A stretch of DNA of 64,000 nt from Tolypeutes matacus (lineage: Eukaryota > Chordata > Mammalia > Cingulata > Chlamyphoridae): contig JAKSZT010053999.1 in assembly GCA_026826555.1 (NCBI GenBank), forward strand, positions 240,652 to 304,651, in the 5' to 3' direction. The notes beneath the pieces are model-generated. The model saw nothing but the letters and a program-made list of their open reading frames with translations. It searched no databases and was not told the DNA's origin. The position numbers and the translations under genes are program-made. Positions within the stretch are counted from its first letter, which is position 1. Each line of letters starts with the position of its first letter. Below, one piece after another: positions 11,576 through 23,465 of this stretch.

Positions 11576-12030
11576 GCAAAACAGACTTCAATATATTTTT
11601 TTAGATATCAAGGATGGATTTTTGCCGAGGATATAAAAGAATTGTAAAGATAACTTCAAAATTTTTGTAAGATAAATTAAAGTCCTAAATAATTTATCAA
11701 GAATCCCATGTCATGTATTGGAAACAATATTTTTAAGATGTCAATAAGATCCAAAATGATTTATAAAGTAATTGCATGTTTATAAAATTGTGACTGTTTT
11801 GATGTAATGGTAAAGCAGATCACCATATTCATATGGACTGCATAGGGAAACAGAACATCCAAACCAATTGTGAAAAAGAACAACAAATTTGGAAGACTCA
11901 CACTTCCTAATATCAATGTACGACAAAGCTACAGCAATCAAAGCAGCATTATACTGGAAAAAGATTGACATAGACTAATGGAACAGAATTAAAAATCCAG
12001 AAATAGACCTACAAATATATTGTGAATTGA

Positions 12031-12420
12031 CTTTTTTAAAAATGTATTTTTATTAGAGAAGTTGTAAACTTACAAAGTGATTATATACATCTGTGTTATT
12101 CCCATACAACATCCCTCCACCAATGTACAACATTGCTGTTGAAAATTTGGTACAGATTATGAGATAATATCATCAGACTATTATCACTAACTATGGTCTA
12201 TAGCATACATTTGATAAATTTTTTACATACCCCCTATTATTGACATAGTACGTCTTTGGTATTGATGTACTAATATTACGGTATTGTTGCTAACTATAGT
12301 CCCAGGTTATGTTAACTGTACTTTTCTCATGTTTCTCCACATTCTTGCCATCTTACAGTAGTGGTGTACATTTGTTTTAGCACATAGAAGGACGTTCTTG
12401 TATTTGCCCTATTAACCACA
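12031..12420 (-). mobile_element. L1 3' UTR-like repeat, C-type, reverse
   Basis: 'ttattagagaagttgtaaac', 'gagataatatcatcagacta' and 'acgtctttggtattgatgta' match the copy at 11131-11460 base for base over long stretches. It joins directly to the end of the forward ORF2 piece. Confidence 0.7.
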
Positions 12421-12474
12421 ATTCTCTTCTGTGGGAACCATCTGACATTTACATCTAAGAAATAGCTTGGAGGC

Positions 12475-12850
12475 CTGTTTCTGTGCCCACACAGAGAAAT
12501 CAGAACTATCATTTCCTGCCATGAACAGGAACTTTCCTGCTAATCTTATCTCCCTTATCTCCCACCTTAACTACTACATATATCACTAAATGTTTCTGTA
12601 ATCTTGCTTCCCCATTATCAGACTGGAATTCTTATGATATTACTTACAACCACTCAGGTGCATGATACCTGCCTCCTCCCCTGCACATTCACCCTGACCT
12701 TGACTGTGAAAAAATTCTGAATAAAAGTTGTGCTGGGGATCAACTCTAGAGGATAGCTTCTTTAACTGTTCTCCCCCTCACATCTCTCAACCTCCATATT
12801 CAGAGTAATTTCATTGAACCATCACAGGCTCTGCTGGACAGACTCCCTCA
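12475..12850 (+). mobile_element. Possible retroviral solo LTR, forward
   Basis: This single-copy-looking stretch is C-rich for this window ('cctgcctcctcccctgcaca'). It carries 'tctgaataaaagttgtgct' (about 12716) followed 20-60 bp later by a CT-rich segment ('actgttctccccctcacatc'), the arrangement of a retroviral R region with its poly(A) signal. I cannot find convincing TG/CA ends or a duplication, so the call is tentative. Confidence 0.35.
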
Positions 12851-12854
12851 AGAC

Positions 12855-13440
12855 TTTGCAGTATGGATTTCTTCAATATATGTGTGTGTGTTTGTATGTG
12901 AATAATTCTTGGCAATATATTATATATAATTAATATAATGATACATATGAATGTATTATAATGAAAAACATTTTATTAATAGAAAAGTAAACTCTACAGT
13001 AGAAATATATTAGAAAGAGGGCATTACAAATTCACACATCATAGATAAATCTCTTATGCAAAACAATTCACATTAGGCAGAGTTTAATTATGACAATTTA
13101 TGAATATGGACTTACTGGTTATAATAGTTGTCACCCACAGTGATTAGGAGGCATGAAGACCACCTGAATTTTCGGCTCATATTCATGATTAGAGTTTTGG
13201 TTCCATGAGAACCTTCATATGGGAAAACTCCGGGGAATGGTGTACATTAAGATTTGTATACTTTGTTTATTTCCATTTCCATGAAAAATTTACTGAAATT
13301 AAGGAGTAAATTAAGTAAAATATTACACACAGCTGAAAACTGATCAATAACTAAATTATATATTCATATATATGTATATAGCTTCTCTTTACTCTTCACT
13401 TTTCACTCAAGAACACATACTTATTCTGGCTTCATCTGAA
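12855..13440. other. AT-rich stretch with short TG/TA microsatellites
   Basis: Contains a (TG)n tract at about 12881-12900, TA-rich runs near 12918 and 13365, and otherwise nothing I recognise. Confidence 0.5.
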
Positions 13441-13444
13441 TCTC

Positions 13445-15735
13445 CTGAAAAACACTTTCCCTCTAAGATATGAAACAAGACTAGAATACCCACTTTCACC
13501 AGTCTTATTTAACATTGTGTTAGAAGTATTTGTTCAAGGATCTAGGCAAGAAAAAGATATAAAAGGTATCCAAATTGGAAAGGAAGAAGTATAAATTTCA
13601 CATTTGCAGATGACAGATCCTATACATAGAAAGCCCTGAGAAATCTACAACAAAGCTTCTAGGGCTGATAAATGAGTTCACTATACAGTGGCAGGAAAAA
13701 AACAGTAGAATTTCTGTACACCAATAACAAGCAATCTGAGGAAGAAATCAAAAAATCCTTTTACAATAGCAACTAAAAGAATCAAATACTAGAAAAAATT
13801 TAACTAAGGATGTAAAGAACTTGTATCCAAAAAGTATACAACATTGTTAAAGGAAATGAAAGAAAAAATGGGAAAATATTCCCTATTCATGGATAGGAAA
13901 ACTAAACCTCATTAAGATGTCTATCCTATCCAAACTTATTTACAGATTTAAGCAAACCCAATACAAATTGCAACAGTAATTTGTTTTTTACAGAAATGGA
14001 AAATCTAACTATGGTATTTATTTGGAAGGACAAGGGCCCTGAATAGCCAAAGATATATTGAAAAAGAAAACTGAAATTGGAGGAATAAAATTACCTGACT
14101 TTAAATCATACTACAAATCTATAGTGGTCAAAACTGCATGGCATTGGCACAAGGATAGACCAAAGGAACAGAACTGAGAGTTCAAATATAGATCCCCACC
14201 TATATGGTCAACTGATATTCAACAAGGCCATGAAACTCACTCAACTTGGAGAGAATGGCTTCTTCAACAGTTGGTGCTTGGAGAACTGGATATCTATATT
14301 AGTCAGCCAAAGGGGCACTGATGAAAAATAACAGAAATTTGTTGGCTTTTATAAAGGGTATTTATTGGGGGCAGAAGCTTATAGTCACAAGGAGGCCATA
14401 ATGTTTAAATTACTTCCCTCACCAAAGTTTGTTGCCACATGTTGGGGCAAGATGACTGCTGGTCTCTCCGGGGGTTCAGACTTTCCCTTTTTCCTAAGTC
14501 TCTGAGGTCGCATCTTCTCCTGATCTCAGTTCTAGGCTGACATAAGGCTTTGTCTCTCCCCAACCATAAGAGGCACTTTTTCATACAAGATCATTTGCTA
14601 CGTGTTGAGCAAGATTGTGGCTGATGTTTTTGAAAGTTCAGCCTTCCTTTTCTTCTTAAGGATCCAAGGTCTCAGCTTCATCTGATATTAGTTGTAACCT
14701 GGGATAAGTCTCATCCCTCTCCCAGGGCTCATTTCTCTCTAGGCTCACCTGTTCTGTTCTCTACACAAGGTCAGTGGTAGAATATCAGGCTCTCTATCTT
14801 CCTGGGTCCTCTGCCATGTCTATGGAGCTGTCTATATTCCTCTGTGTTCTTCTCCTGTGTGTTTAATTCCCAGGGCTCCAGGATCAAAACTCCAACTCTC
14901 TCCTCTTCCTTGTTGTTTTCACTATGAGTCACTGCCCACCAATGGGGTGGGGATTCAATAGCCTACTGACCTGGCTGATTCAAAGCCTTTATCATAATTT
15001 AATCATGTAAAGTGAAACCTCTGAATTTAATATAATCTAATATGCCCAGAAGAACAGATCAGTTTACAAACACAATCTAATATCCATTTTTGGAGTTCAT
15101 AAACAATATCAACTGCTACAATATCCATATCCAAAAGAATGAGAGAATACCACCATCTCATGCCCTATATTAAAATTAGCTCAAGATTGATCAAAGATCT
15201 AAATATAAAAGCCAATACCATAAAGCTCTTGGAAGATAACGTAGGGAACCATCTATGGGATCTTGTAGTAGGAAATCATTTTATAAACTTTATATGAAAA
15301 GCACAAGGAACAACTAAAAAATAGACAAATGGGACCTCTTCAAAATTAAAATTTTTTGTGCTTCATAGGATTTTGTCAAAAAAGTAAATGGCAGCCTATG
15401 TTCTTTCTCAATTGTAGAAAATATTAGGTAACCTTCTATCTGATAGGAACCTAATATCAAACATATAAAAAGAAACCCTACATCTTGAAAATAAAAAGCC
15501 AAACAACCCATTTAAAAAATGGACAAGTGATTTGAATAGACACTTCTCCAAAGAAGAAATAAAAATGGCTAAATAGCACATGAAAAGATGCTCAACATTA
15601 CTTGTTATTAAGGAAATGCAAATCAAAATTATGAAATATAATCTTACACCCATTAGACTGGTAGCTATTAAAAAACAATCAAACAGAGAACTAAAGTGTT
15701 GGAGAGGATGTGGAGGAAAGGGAACAGTTAACCAA
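13445..15735 (+). mobile_element. L1 ORF2 fragment (RT and C-terminal region), forward, split by an LTR
   Basis: The text 'tttcacatttgcagatgaca' (about 13595) encodes the reverse-transcriptase Phe-Ala-Asp-Asp motif. 'caaaaagtatacaacattgt' and 'ggaggaataaaattacctga' (14080) follow as in ORF2. After the LTR it resumes at 15121 with 'ccatatccaaaagaatgaga' and runs to 'ggagaggatgtggaggaaag' (15701-15720). Frameshifts and stops occur throughout, and the short minus frames at 15314-15653 are antisense. Confidence 0.85.
14295..15120 (-). mobile_element. MaLR-type LTR with internal duplication, reverse
   Basis: It begins 'tatattagtcagccaaaggg' and ends 'atcaactgctaca'. Perfect 5-bp duplications atatc sit at 14290-14294 and 15121-15125. 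At 826 bp it is longer than the 491-bp copy at 20258, partly because a segment of about 165 bp is tandemly repeated inside: 'gttgccacatgttggggcaa' near 14430 and the related 'tttgctacgtgttgagcaag' near 14595. Confidence 0.9.
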
Positions 15736-16084
15736 ATTTATGTTTAAAACAACATTCTCTGATGATTCCAATAATAAGGGATATGAGTTGAATAATCAAT
15801 GAGAGATGAGGGTAAATGAAGTGGAGCAAAATATGGGGATACATGTCACCAAATCCACAGGAAGTGGAGTTAATAACAAGGTTATCTTAGGATAAAGAAA
15901 GAGATGATCTCCATTTACCCTGTTCCAGACATTCTAACTCAATTTTCTGTCCCAATGTTTCCTCCATTTCCTTGTGAGAGGGTTGAGATTTTAGAATTTG
16001 CATAAAGATACCCAAAACAGTATGAAAGAAGACTTCAGACAGCCTGGCCTGGTTGTACATTAAAATGTTCTTATAAATTTTTGG
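15736..16084. other. Unassigned sequence between L1 pieces
   Basis: No clear repeat or gene. The 68-codon minus frame at 15887-16093 overlaps the start of the next L1 UTR and has no family signature. Confidence 0.4.
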
Positions 16085-16835
16085 TCTGTTCATGTGCCAG
16101 ATAAGCCCTGAGTCTCAGCAGAGTTGCAATACTCTCCAGTTCATTGGACTAACCGAGGACAATTAGCAAGGAGATGATGATGGACACCACTCAAGGAACA
16201 GAGTTACAACAACTACTTTTCAGTTCATTGGACTAACCCAGGACAACTAGCATGGAGGTGATGATAGGCACCACTCCATGAACAGAGAGTATTGGCAACT
16301 GCAAGCAAGAGAGTTCCATCTAAATGAGCCACCCCCCCCCCCATTTAGAAACAGAGTTGGCACCCCTCTCCCAAAATCCTCAAGATTGGGGAATGAACAA
16401 TGGACTAAAGTAGACTTAATTTTATTCTAGCAATGGAAGAAATGTTATCATTCATATAAAGGCAGTGGACACCAGAGGTTCTGAGGCAAGGGAGAGGGAA
16501 GAATAGATGTAACATGGGGGTATTCTGGGGACATTGGAATTGTTCTGCATGACATTGCAATGACAGACATAGGCCATTATACATTTTGTCATAACCTATA
16601 AAATTGTGTGGGGCAGAGTGAAATTTATAATATAAACTATACTTCACCATTAGTAGCAATGCTTCAATATGTCTTCATCAAATATAACAAATGTACCACA
16701 CTAAAGAAGGATGTTGTTACTGTGGGAAAATGTGGGAAGGGTAGAAGGAGGGGTATATGGGAATTCCCTACTTTTTTCTGTAATATTTATGTAATCTAAA
16801 CCTACTTTAAAAATTAAAAAATATAAAAACACACA
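16085..16835 (+). mobile_element. L1 3' UTR subfamily A, forward, with an 84-bp internal duplication
   Basis: It starts 'tctgttcatgtgccagataa' and passes 'gttgcaatactctccagttc'. It then runs through 'caatggaagaaatgttatca' and 'tgtgggaagggtagaaggag', and closes with 'atttatgtaatctaaaccta' and an A-rich tail. A block beginning 'cagttcattggactaacc' occurs twice, at 16137 and 16221. A run of about a dozen C residues lies near 16331. Confidence 0.9.
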
Positions 16836-17084
16836 AAAAATGGCATGCTCTATTTCTCATTTTTATATTTTCAAATTTATGATTGGTAATGAAGTTGAAC
16901 TATTTTCTTTTTTCCATATATCCTATTGTCATTTAAATTACTCAGTAACTTGTCTAATTAAGTTTCTAGCTAATAAATCTACAGAATATATGTTTTATTA
17001 GCTTGTGAAACTCACTGTTTATTGCTATATTATGTCTGTGAGTTTTTTATTGTAGACACTGATTTTTTTTCATTACCGACTGAT

Positions 17085-17205
17085 TTTTTTAAAGTTTTAT
17101 TGTATAGTTGTTGTTTTTTTAGTTACTGGGTCCAGGGATTGAACCCGGGACCTTGTATGTGGGAAGCTGGTACTAAACAATTGAGCTACAATAGCTCCCC
17201 ACATT
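17085..17205 (-). mobile_element. DAS-type tRNA-derived SINE, reverse
   Basis: The antisense tRNA-like half reads 'gggattgaacccgggacctt' (B-box side) and ends 'tgagctacaatagctcccc' (A-box side, the SINE 5' end). This matches the longer copy at 25965-26145. Confidence 0.85.
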
Positions 17206-17254
17206 ATGCCTTTTTATATATCATTACTTTAAATTTTATGCAATCAAGTAATTA

Positions 17255-17878
17255 CATTTTTTTAAAATTTATTTTTATTGTGGGTAAAAATCAAAATTCT
17301 CACAATATATACAAACATTTGCAAAATGATATATAAATATATATATGCATATATGTGTATTTGCTTACAAAAATGTTATTTACATATATATATGTATATA
17401 TATATATATACACACACATATATTTTAAGAGGTGCTTAGATTACCCAAAAAATTACACGGAACCCACTGGTATTCCCATGTTGCCCACCTCCCACACCTC
17501 CCACCACATCCCACACAAACATCTCCCACAAGTGTGGCCCACCACCCTCAATGAACTTACACATCCTGGAGCCTTGCCACCAACCATAGACTACAGTTCA
17601 CACTGTAGACCACACTTTCTCCCACTCAGTTCTGAGTGGTGTGTGCTGATTTAAAATGGCCTACATCCGTTGCCACAACAGTACTCAGGACAACCTCCAA
17701 CTCCCAAAGAAGCCCCTGTATTTCAACTGCTCATCCCCTCCCTACCCCAAAAGTGTCAAGTGGCCACTGGCTCCACCTCATTGTTATAATTTCTTGCATT
17801 GCTAGAATCACCATATGTGAACAAGAGAATACCATCAAGTCCACTCTAGTCCATACTTCTTCCCCCAATCCTGAGGGG
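17255..17878 (-). mobile_element. L1 3' UTR subfamily B with 9-bp target duplication, reverse
   Basis: A T-rich tail is followed by 'caaaattctcacaatatata', a TA/CA microsatellite, 'aagaggtgcttagattaccc' and 'ggtattcccatgttgcccac'. Its far part ('gtggccactggctccacctc', 'actctagtccatacttcttc') is homologous to subfamily A, which shows the two are related. Direct repeats aagtaatta flank it at 17246-17254 and 17879-17887. Confidence 0.9.
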
Positions 17879-17887
17879 AAGTAATTA

Positions 17888-19480
17888 ATTTTTATTATTT
17901 TTTTATTTTTAAAGAAACTTTAGATAACATAAATGATACATGAAAAATATAGAGGGAATCCCATATACCCCACCCTTCCGCCTCCCACACTTTTCCCCAA
18001 TAACATCTTTCATTAGTGTGGTACATTTGTTACAGTTGATGAACACATATTGAAGAATTTTTACTAAGCATGGTTGGTCAATAGTTACATTGTAGTTTAC
18101 ACTTTGCACCATTTATTTTATAGGTATTGACAAAATGTATAATAAGCTGTATCCATCATTGCAATGTCATTCAGAATACTTCCCATGTCTCAAAAATGCC
18201 CCATTTTACACCTTTTCTTCCTTCTCCCTCCTCTCAGTACCTCTGGTGACCACTATCATTATATCATTGATACATATTCTTTCATTATTATAATAATATT
18301 TTCTACTTCAGTCCTTAGTTGCATTTCCCCTCATGCTTGCTCACTCATCAATATTTATGATTTTTAAAATGGTGATGCCCACTCTGTTTCTCGATTGAGA
18401 GGAGACTTAGATGCCATGGGGCTGATTGATGGGACTGTCTTGCTTTCAGTTTTAGACACTTTCGGTGTTTGGGGATGGGCATTGTCCATCACTGTTATTT
18501 TGTTAGTTGTCCTAGGCAAGTCTGTTTTACTGTGGAGTTGGTTTTGCAACTCTGCTGAGATTTAGGGTTAAACCAGCATGTGAAGAGACTGAAGATTTAA
18601 GACTCTTGTACATATATTTAATGATTATAGTCCTAATTATAAGTTCAAATAAAATGGGCAGAAAATCCATGTATAGGAAAATTATAAGTGAGTCTAACTC
18701 TTATATTGGAGAACTTATATTCCAAGGTAAAGCCAACTCACAGGGTGCCAAATTCCTGAGATTGTCTGCCCTACCTATAGTGTCTAGATATCTTTAAAGC
18801 ACTCAGGAACACCTCACCATGAGGTACATTTTACTGTGGCATTCAATGAGATCCTCCTGACACATGCATTAGTGTAACCTCTGGAATGAGTCCTGACTCA
18901 CTTTCAAATCTCTTAGCCATAAAAAATTTATTTGTATTTAATATTTTCCCCTTTTGGTTAAGGTCTTTTTCAAAATGCATTGCTAGTTGGTACTTGGTAA
19001 TCATCCCTTGGTTCTAGATAGGTTCATCCCCAGGAGTCATATGGCATGCCATGGAGAATGTAGCAAGTTTATATCGTGAGTTTGTCTACAGAGAGTCCAC
19101 ATTTAAGCAACAAGGAGGTTTTCAGGAGGTAATGCTTAGGTAATACATAATACGTAGCTAAGTTTCAATTTCACAAGTACAAGGTTCATAAGCACAACCA
19201 TCAATGTGAAGGGCCTGGCATATTGATCAGTTCTCCTTCGCTAGGCACTGCCCATGTACACTAAGGTTTCTTGCCACTCTATTAGAGAATGTAGTAGGAC
19301 TTCCCGGGCTGAGAATTCAATATTCTTTTGGTTATTGTGTGGGTCTCCACCAACTGAGATACTACCCCATGACCACTTGAACATATTCATATTCTATAAA
19401 GGCATGCCTCTAGTATTCACTTTTATGATTTCTTACAATTTATATGGATTATGTTACTTCTTAATGAGATAAATGAAGTA
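17888..19480 (-). mobile_element. L1 3' UTR subfamily A, long copy, reverse
   Basis: A long reference copy of the A-type UTR. The T-rich tail is followed by 'catctttcattagtgtggta', 'gctgatttaagattaagag'-free text, 'cttagatgccatggggctga', 'gtgccaaattcctgagattg', 'atgcattgctagttggtact', and ends near 'accccatgaccacttgaaca'. Frames at 17909-18797 and 19254-19472 lie within it and recur at the other copies, so they are UTR by-products, not genes. Confidence 0.9.
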
Positions 19481-19879
19481 TTTCCCCAAATACGCAATGT
19501 TTGTTGTTGTATTATTTGTTAAACTTATATATTTCGTATAACAAGTAATTCAAATATCTATCACAATCTTTTATACTAATTCAAATGATAAATACTTAAT
19601 TATAGTTTCCCATTATTTTAGATGTTTTCATATACACATATATTTTCCTTTTATTGAAAGAACTATTTTAGAATTACTACATTTGTGTTTTTTCATGTGT
19701 TAGGATCAGTTATTTCAAGGTTGAAGTGATTTAGGTATAATAGCTACACATTTGCAACCAAGTTTAATATTTTGTTTAATATATCAATTATGGTAGAGAT
19801 AATTACTGTTTTGTATTAAATCTATAAGGCAATTAGGGAAGAAACAATACTTTGAAAATTAGTATTTTCTTGCAGGAAC

Positions 19880-21295
19880 AGGTGGTAAGGGCCTCCATTT
19901 ATCCAAAACATCTTTGAGAAATAGAGACTTCTACAATAATAATCATAGACTTCAATGTCCCACTTTTAACAATAGGTAGAAGATCAAAGTGCAAATGAAG
20001 GACTTGAACAAAAATATTCACCTGACAAAAGTATACAGTGCATTCCACCTTAAAACAGCAGAGTATGCATTCTTCTCAATTGTCCATGCTATATTCCTCA
20101 GTATAGGCCATATGATAGGACTGGAAACAAGTCTTTCTAAATTTAAGAAAGGTTCAAATTATACAAAATATCTTCTCTGATCATAATAGAATCCAGTTAG
20201 AAGTTAATAATGAAAAAGAAATGGAAAATGCACAAACACATGAAAATTAAACACACTTGTATTAGTCAGCCAAAGGGGTGCTAATGTGAAATACCAAAAA
20301 TGGGTTGGTCTTTATAAAGGTATTTATTTGGGGTAGAAGTCCACAGATACCAGGCCATAAAGCATTAAGTTTCTTCTCTCACTACAGTCCATTGCCACGT
20401 GTTAGAGCAAGACAGTTGCTGGCGTTTGCCAGGGTTCAGGGTTCTGGGGTTCCTCTCTTCCTGGGGCTGCATTTCTCTCTGGGCTTAGCTCCTGTTTCCT
20501 CCACAAGGTCAGCTGAAGATGATCAGGCGAACAGCTTGCTTCTCTTCTCTTCTTTCCAACATCAAAACTGCTTCTCAAAAGACTGCTTCAACTTCCCTTT
20601 GCCTTGCCTTTTATATTCAATTCCCCACCCACCAAGGGGTGGGGCTCAACGCCCTAATCCTAACCTAATCATGCCCAGATTAACAGATCAGTTTACAAGC
20701 ATGATTCAATTATATTTTTGGAATTCATAATTACATCAAACTGCCACAACACTCTTAAACAACTAATGATTCCAAGAAGAGATCACAAGAGAAATTAGAA
20801 AATACTTGGAGATGAGTAAAAGCAAATTATCACATGCAAAAAGTTATGGAAAATGTATGTTACTAGAATAAAAATTAAAGAAAAATCATAGAATTATACA
20901 GAACAATGTACCCTATTATAAACAATGGAAGATAGTTAAAAGTAAAATTTCCAAAATGTTCTTTCATTAATTATAACAGGTATACCATACTAATGCAAGG
21001 TGTTAATAATAGGGTTGTAAATGGGAACTCTGTATTTTATACATTGTCTGCATGATATTTCTGTAAACCTACAACTTCTTTAATAAAAGAAAATTGTGGA
21101 ATGCAGTGAAACCAGTGCAAAGAAGAAAATATGTAGCTTTAAATGCTTACAATGAAAAAAAGAGAAATATCTCTAAACAATAACTAGGTTTACACTATGA
21201 AGATATATACATATGAACAAAAAACAAGCTCAAAACCAGGAGAAGAAAGGTTTTTGAGGCTAATCTCATGTACAAAATATATATACTAGGCCAGT
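19880..21295 (+). mobile_element. L1 ORF2 5' (endonuclease) region, forward, split by an LTR
   Basis: 'gacttcaatgtcccactttt' (about 19950), 'cagagtatgcattcttctca' (20060) and 'tagaagttaataatgaaaaa' (20199) follow ORF2 order. It resumes after the LTR with 'cttaaacaactaatgattcc' and 'cacaagagaaattagaaaat', then 'aatgcagtgaaaccagtgca' near 21100. A short L1 3'-end-like piece (about 20930-21095, with 'taatagggttgtaaatggga') interrupts it again. Confidence 0.8.
20258..20748 (-). mobile_element. MaLR-type solo LTR with perfect target duplication, reverse
   Basis: The 491-bp unit begins 'tgtattagtcagccaaaggg' and ends 'acatcaaactgccaca'. The flanking 5-mers acact at 20253-20257 and 20749-20753 are identical, and the surrounding L1 ORF2 text becomes continuous when it is removed. 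The 141-codon plus frame at 20305-20730 is entirely inside the LTR and antisense to it, so it is not a gene. Confidence 0.95.
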
Positions 21296-22734
21296 GTTTG
21301 ACTAAACAAATGGACATCATAACATAGCCAAGTTGACACAAAGTTAACCATCACAGTCCACCTCTTGTCTCCTTGGCACCCATACTCATTTTCTTAAAAT
21401 ATATTTAATCTCCAAATAAAGGTAATAACAAAGTCATATTTCTACTTAACATGATACAACTATACTGAGTACAGCCCCAAACAACCCAATAACCGAGTCC
21501 CCAAACAGATGCAAGTCCTAAGGTTCTGTTCACATTTCTCCTTGACATCCTTGAATACTAATGATGTAAATTTCCTGCAGCATATATGATAAGGAGATGG
21601 AATAAAAGAAATATATTTCATTAAGAAATAAATACTTACAAAATTTGTCACCCTCATTTCTGCAACAGGTAACATTGTCTCCAAATAGCATGTCTACCTG
21701 ACCCCTACACAAAGACCTGAAGCCATTACAAAGCTTTCTTTTATTATGGCTCCCAATCAAAACTAGCTACTTTTGGTTCATTGTGTAAATGGGCCAGAGT
21801 AGCACCTCAAATGAGGACTATGTGACTCCCAAATCCAAAAATGCCCAGTAGGTCTTGTGTCTCTATTTTAGTTGCAGAAGGGTCCATATGCCAAAGCTTA
21901 TCCTTCTTGGTTGAAGACCTAAATTCACATGTCCCAAACCACTGAAGGCCTAGAAATTCCACTGCTGTGGAAGGCCCCTGAGTTATTTGTTGTATTTATT
22001 CCCCACCCTCTGATACTTACCTATCTTATAGTACTGAAGAGTTGTTACACTATTTAGGTGGGATAGAGAGTATGCATTGCTGGCTTTACTAGCTGAAAAC
22101 AAACTGATTATGGTCGTCTTTAGTAACAGGTATCAAGAAAATTTATTTTTCTTTTGACTTATGATTTGGCTAAATTACTTGGAACAGAACTGTGGAAGTA
22201 AAAAAAATAAATAATATTGGATATTTTACAACACCACTGTTAGAATCTGCTAACTAATGTAGAATAAGTTGATAAAAAATAAGCAATGACATCTAGAAGA
22301 CTCAAACCATAAACTTAATAAACTTGAGGGAATATGATGATAGTTAAGCAGACATAAATATTTTGAGAAAGATAGAGAATTTGAAACAAAATGGAGAAGA
22401 TGCATTTTTCAATACAAGGAGTGCATTTAGATTGTACATTTTCTGTTTGTCATTTGTCGCTTTTTCAACCTCTTTATATATATTATGCATCAAAGTAAGT
22501 TACTATTGTTACAGGCTTTTAGATATTTTGCTTATTTTGCCAACTTGACTAGTGGATACTTAGTTCAATATACTGAAATAAATAATGTGCACATTTAATT
22601 TCATTCTCTCTAAAGTTCTGACAATTGCTGTTTGGCTAGTATTTTATAATTCCTGTAAATATTAAGTAAAGTTCAAGACATACAACAGCAAGAAGTTGAA
22701 GTTAAGTGAATGATGGTATCAGAAAGTTATGAGT
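21296..22734. other. Unidentified sequence, possibly an old repeat at its left end
   Basis: At 21335-22020 the text is less AT-rich ('cagtccacctcttgtctcct', 'gaggactatgtgactcccaa') and looks like a decayed dispersed repeat, but I cannot name the family. The overlapping minus frames at 21460-21760 have no domain. 22060-22734 holds nothing I recognise. Confidence 0.35.
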
Positions 22735-22860
22735 TCATAGCCTACCTCTGCCTCTTTCTCCCTTTCTATAGTTTTTGGTTAGTTCATTGACCTCACTCAG
22801 CTTCCAATACTAATTCTTAAAACAAGTAGAAGTAATAGCAGTCGCCTATTTTTTTATGTG
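22735..22860 (+). mobile_element. MIR-like SINE remnant, forward
   Basis: 'cctacctctgcctctttctc', then 'agttcattgacctcactcag', then 'aagtagaagtaatagca' follow the MIR core order (gctctgccactt, then the leave-off at cctctctgagcctcagttt, then the aata-rich segment). It is heavily diverged. Confidence 0.45.
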
Positions 22861-23059
22861 TATTAAACTATGGCTATAATGAAAATACTTCACACATGTT
22901 ATTTATTATTTAACAGTTACTCATCATATATGTATATATGTGTATATATAATTATTTATGTAATACCACCATCTATGCTTCAAGAAATTTTAAAAAAATT
23001 TTGCCTTGTCTTTCATGTAATTGGAATGATACAATATTTTTCCTTTTTTGTGAGTTGTA

Positions 23060-23465
23060 TTAATATGTCTTTGCTTGGCTGCTGTGACAAATACCACACA
23101 ACAGGAATTTATTGTCTCATGGTTCTGATGCAAGAAGAAGTCCAAAATCAAGGCATCATCAAGATTTTCTTTCTCCTGAGCTGTATGTCCTGTTGCTGAT
23201 ATCTGGCAATCCCTGGGGTGCCTTGGCTTTTACAGACTCCCATCCAAGGCTATGTCCTCTCCTTTTTCCTTCTGTGACTTAGGTATCTCTTGAATACAGT
23301 TATCAGAATAAAGCCCCATTCTGCTTTTGTTGGGCCACATATTAACTTAAAAAATACCACTTCCAAAATGCCTTATTGTCAATGGGGCCACACCAACAGG
23401 GATGCAGATTAAGATTAAGAGCATGTATTTGTTGGGGCACATAATTCAACTTATCACATTATGTT
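23060..23465 (-). mobile_element. MLT1-like MaLR LTR, reverse
   Basis: It starts 'ggctgctgtgacaaatacca', then 'ggaatttattgtctcatggt' and 'aagtccaaaatcaaggcatc', and ends 'ttggggcacataattcaact'. These are the antisense MLT1 landmarks in order. The 109-codon plus frame at 22870-23199 runs into it and is spurious. Confidence 0.75.

Larger units (their letters stand above)
9705..12030 (+). mobile_element. L1 ORF2 fragment, forward, with several later insertions
   Basis: ORF2-like text begins near 9705 and includes 'tagaaaaccctaaggaatgc' (9921) and 'gcaaagtgggggtacaagat' (9974). It resumes at 10389 ('atttctagataccagcaatg') and 'cccatttacaatagcattac' (10441). The 3'-ward part continues from about 11577, with 'tttggaagactcacacttcc' (11889) and 'gactaatggaacagaattaa' (11973). 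Insertions at 10022-10388 and about 10500-11575 break it. No frame is intact. Confidence 0.75.

Noticed and set aside
13445..15735. An active L1 reverse transcriptase, because the FADD motif text is visible
   Set aside because: Frameshifts and stops surround the motif, and an LTR splits the region.
20305..20730. 141-codon plus-strand open frame
   Set aside because: Entirely inside the reverse LTR at 20258-20748 and antisense to it, with no domain signature.
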